From positions 1 through 7,537 of the forward strand of contig CAYFLR010000115.1 of the NCBI GenBank assembly GCA_964343805.1: a stretch of 7,537 bases of DNA. Direction: 5' to 3'. The position numbers and the translations under genes were made by a program. A model generated the notes under the pieces. It searched no databases. It was not told the origin of the DNA and was given only the letters and a program-made list of their open reading frames with translations. This stretch comes from CAYFLR01 sp964343805. GTDB lineage: Bacteria > Bdellovibrionota_B > Oligoflexia > CAYFLR01. This document shows, in pieces, positions 5,772 to 7,537 of this stretch. Each line of letters starts with the position of its first letter. Position 1 is the stretch's first letter.

Positions 5772-7232
5772 ATGAAAATAACTGCTCTGCTCTTTACAAT
5801 CGGACTTTTACTTTTGACCTCATCGCTTTTTAGTCAGACACTTAAAAATGGAGTGGCTATCGACCTAATGGCTCCTGGTTTTAATATGATAGGCGATCAT
5901 CTATTAAAAACGAAGCTGTTGGATATAAAACAAGAACGCATTCCTGACTTTAAAGATAATATAGACTATGGAGCCAAGCTTCACGCTCAACAGATCTACT
6001 ACTGGCTCAAATTTAATTCTTTAAAAATAACTCCCATGCAAAATCGCCTCGATATTAAAATCGGTTTAAAAGATATCATGATTCAAATCAAAAAGGCCCG
6101 TATCTACCGTAAAGGTTGGATCGATGTTTCCACCACCTGCCATGATATTAATCTCTATATTGCGGAAAATAAAACCCTTCCTCTCACCGCATCTAGCACA
6201 CTGCAAGTGGTGAATAACAAGATAGAGGTAGGAGAGCCAGTGACCAATTTTCAAATCCCAAAGAATGAATATCGGGTAAAAGGTCCGCGAAAATGCTCAG
6301 GCGCTTTGGGTGTCGGTAAGCTGATTGCAAGTATGGTGAATAGCTTTTTGAAAAACTCCAAAGGTCGCATTGAAAAAGCAGTGCAAGATCAGGTAAAAGC
6401 GACTAAAGCAACTATAGCACAGCTTCTCAATGACCTTTTCAAAGATCCCATTTCTTTTAATTTAGGACCCATTTTAGGATCACCTAAAATGATCCTCAGT
6501 TTTTATGGTTCACCCAATCACTTAACCCTTTCGGATAAAATGTCTCTATCCCTCGATTTAAAGCCAGCTCTGCAAAATATTAATTTTCAAAATTTGCATG
6601 CAGGTTCGCTGGGAATCAATGTCAATCTTCTTCAGTTTGTTTTGGACAAATCCATGGGATCTTTGAAACAAACAATTGAAATCACCGAAGAGGATTTTCC
6701 TCGGATCAGGGAAATTTTCGCTAAGCCAAAAGCGGCAAGTATCTGGCCAGATATTAATTACGCCATGATGGACGTAGACTATTTAAGAGTTTTTCTCTCC
6801 AACCAAGAGCCCATCAAGCTGCAATTTGATGATGAAAAAAATGAAATAAAACTCCTCTTTCCCCGTCTCCGGTTGCAGTTCAAAATCTTACAAAGAGGGG
6901 TTTGGAAAAGGTATTTTAACACCTATATCAAATTAGCGACTGCTATTAACCTTGAACTCGACAACCAAGTTTTAAGAGCAAATTTGAAAGATGATTTTAC
7001 CTTGGAAGTGACAGGAGCTTGGACCCCCGATTACACTCCATTTATAGATCTTTTTGAGCAAGACATGGCGGAAATGATCTTTCTTAGCATGTTGAAATAT
7101 ATTTATGCCAGCGAAGAAACTTTTCAGGTTCCATTACCAGATTTTAATTTAGGATCTTATCAATTATCACCAAAGCAACTTCAATTTGTAGATGATTCGG
7201 TTTGGATCCAGCTATATTCTAACCCATTGTGA
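5772..7232 (+). CDS. Secreted BPI/LBP-like (TULIP-fold) putative lipid-binding protein
   Basis: The product has 486 residues, with AAGGA seven bases before the ATG. A signal peptide (about 1-22) is followed by a protein with no further membrane segment. I find no enzyme motif. Several features recall animal BPI/LBP/CETP proteins. The mature N terminus reads Asn-Gly-Val-Ala-Ile-Asp-Leu, then Gly-Phe-Asn-Met-Ile-Gly-Asp-His-Leu-Leu, then Ile-Pro-Asp-Phe near 57-60. Long alternating strands (75-130) include Gly-Trp-Ile-Asp-Val. There are just two cysteines, Cys123 and Cys175, placed like the single BPI disulfide. A long amphipathic helix (about 180-222) closes the N-terminal half. The C-terminal half again has alternating strands, a helix (about 422-446) and a closing Val-Pro-Leu-Pro-Asp-Phe segment (453-458). 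Length also matches BPI. I infer two beta-barrels binding lipid in the periplasm or outside the cell. The alternative is an unrelated secreted beta-rich family. It lies in an operon with the protease and the phosphodiesterase. Confidence 0.6.
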   Translation: MKITALLFTIGLLLLTSSLFSQTLKNGVAIDLMAPGFNMIGDHLLKTKLLDIKQERIPDFKDNIDYGAKLHAQQIYYWLKFNSLKITPMQNRLDIKIGLKDIMIQIKKARIYRKGWIDVSTTCHDINLYIAENKTLPLTASSTLQVVNNKIEVGEPVTNFQIPKNEYRVKGPRKCSGALGVGKLIASMVNSFLKNSKGRIEKAVQDQVKATKATIAQLLNDLFKDPISFNLGPILGSPKMILSFYGSPNHLTLSDKMSLSLDLKPALQNINFQNLHAGSLGINVNLLQFVLDKSMGSLKQTIEITEEDFPRIREIFAKPKAASIWPDINYAMMDVDYLRVFLSNQEPIKLQFDDEKNEIKLLFPRLRLQFKILQRGVWKRYFNTYIKLATAINLELDNQVLRANLKDDFTLEVTGAWTPDYTPFIDLFEQDMAEMIFLSMLKYIYASEETFQVPLPDFNLGSYQLSPKQLQFVDDSVWIQLYSNPL

Positions 7233-7240
7233 GGATATCT

Positions 7241-7537
7241 ATGAAATTTCAACTTGTATTTGCCCTATTGCTAGTACTTTCGGGTTGCACCACCTTTACA
7301 CCTCAAAACACCCAAAATGAAGAGAAACCCTATGTCCTGCTCATTTCAATCGATGGTTACCGCCATGACTACACTCATATATACAAGCCACCTCATTTAA
7401 AACAGCTCATAGAAAAGGGGTTCATGGCTAAATCTCTACGTCCCGTTTTTCCCTCCAAGACCTATACTAACCACTACAGTATCATTACCGGTCTTAGAGC
7501 AGATAAACATGGCATCGTATCTAACCATTTCTGGGAA
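7241..7537 (+). CDS. NPP-family phosphodiesterase lipoprotein (5' part only)
   Basis: The first 99 codons are present and the gene continues beyond the window. GAGGA (7231-7235), overlapping the stop of the previous gene, is a good ribosome-binding site five bases before the ATG. The lipobox Leu-Ser-Gly-Cys has its lipid-modified Cys at residue 16. Thr at +2 is not an inner-membrane retention signal, so outer-membrane anchoring is likely. The mature part opens with Leu-Leu-Ile-Ser-Ile-Asp-Gly-Tyr, where Asp38 is a predicted zinc ligand. Then comes Val-Phe-Pro-Ser-Lys-Thr-Tyr-Thr-Asn-His-Tyr, with Thr74 as predicted nucleophile, and Ile-Thr-Gly-Leu-Arg-Ala-Asp-Lys-His-Gly-Ile-Val. This is the signature of the nucleotide pyrophosphatase/phosphodiesterase family of the alkaline phosphatase superfamily. 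Members hydrolyse nucleotides, dinucleoside polyphosphates or lysophospholipids; the missing part would be needed to choose among them. Confidence 0.88.
   Translation, partial: MKFQLVFALLLVLSGCTTFTPQNTQNEEKPYVLLISIDGYRHDYTHIYKPPHLKQLIEKGFMAKSLRPVFPSKTYTNHYSIITGLRADKHGIVSNHFWE

Noticed and set aside
6066..6254. Antisense 62-codon open frame
   Set aside because: It lies opposite the BPI-like gene, with no recognisable motif and no supporting context.

Overview
The window is an AT-rich bacterial segment (about 40% G+C by eye) with six protein genes, all on the + strand and tightly packed. Five are complete and the last runs off the right edge. I see no tRNA, rRNA, CRISPR array, insertion sequence or phage gene. 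Three features suggest a Gram-negative bacterium with a large secretome, plausibly from Bdellovibrionota, Myxococcota or a related deltaproteobacterial-type group. These are the exported proteins, a Lol-type outer-membrane lipoprotein signal, and a long subtilase with calcium loops and FG-GAP repeats. The lineage is an inference from protein style, not from a marker gene.

Left half (1-2591). An exported alpha/beta hydrolase (best start GTG 96) is followed by a candidate intrinsic terminator (1029-1061). Next come a small VTT/DedA-like membrane protein (1081-1695) and, 17 bases later, a YkgJ-type cysteine-cluster protein (1713-2591) with an extra C-terminal region that looks like a winged helix. 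The VTT gene has no Shine-Dalgarno sequence and may be read from a leaderless transcript.

Right half (2592-7537). After a short intergenic region that may hold a promoter, three exported proteins follow with gaps of 14 and 8 bases and good ribosome-binding sites, as expected of an operon. The first is a subtilisin-like (S8) protease with EF-hand-type calcium loops, an Ig-like domain and a beta-propeller of FG-GAP repeats. The second is a 486-residue secreted protein that resembles animal BPI/LBP-type (TULIP-fold) lipid-binding proteins. The third is the start of a lipoprotein of the nucleotide pyrophosphatase/phosphodiesterase (NPP) family.

The most interesting point is this last cluster: a predicted lipid-binding BPI-like protein coexpressed with a secreted protease and a surface phosphodiesterase. 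A working hypothesis is an envelope or extracellular module that handles lipid or lipopolysaccharide together with protein and phosphodiester breakdown. The fold call and the joint function are inferences that need a profile or structure comparison.
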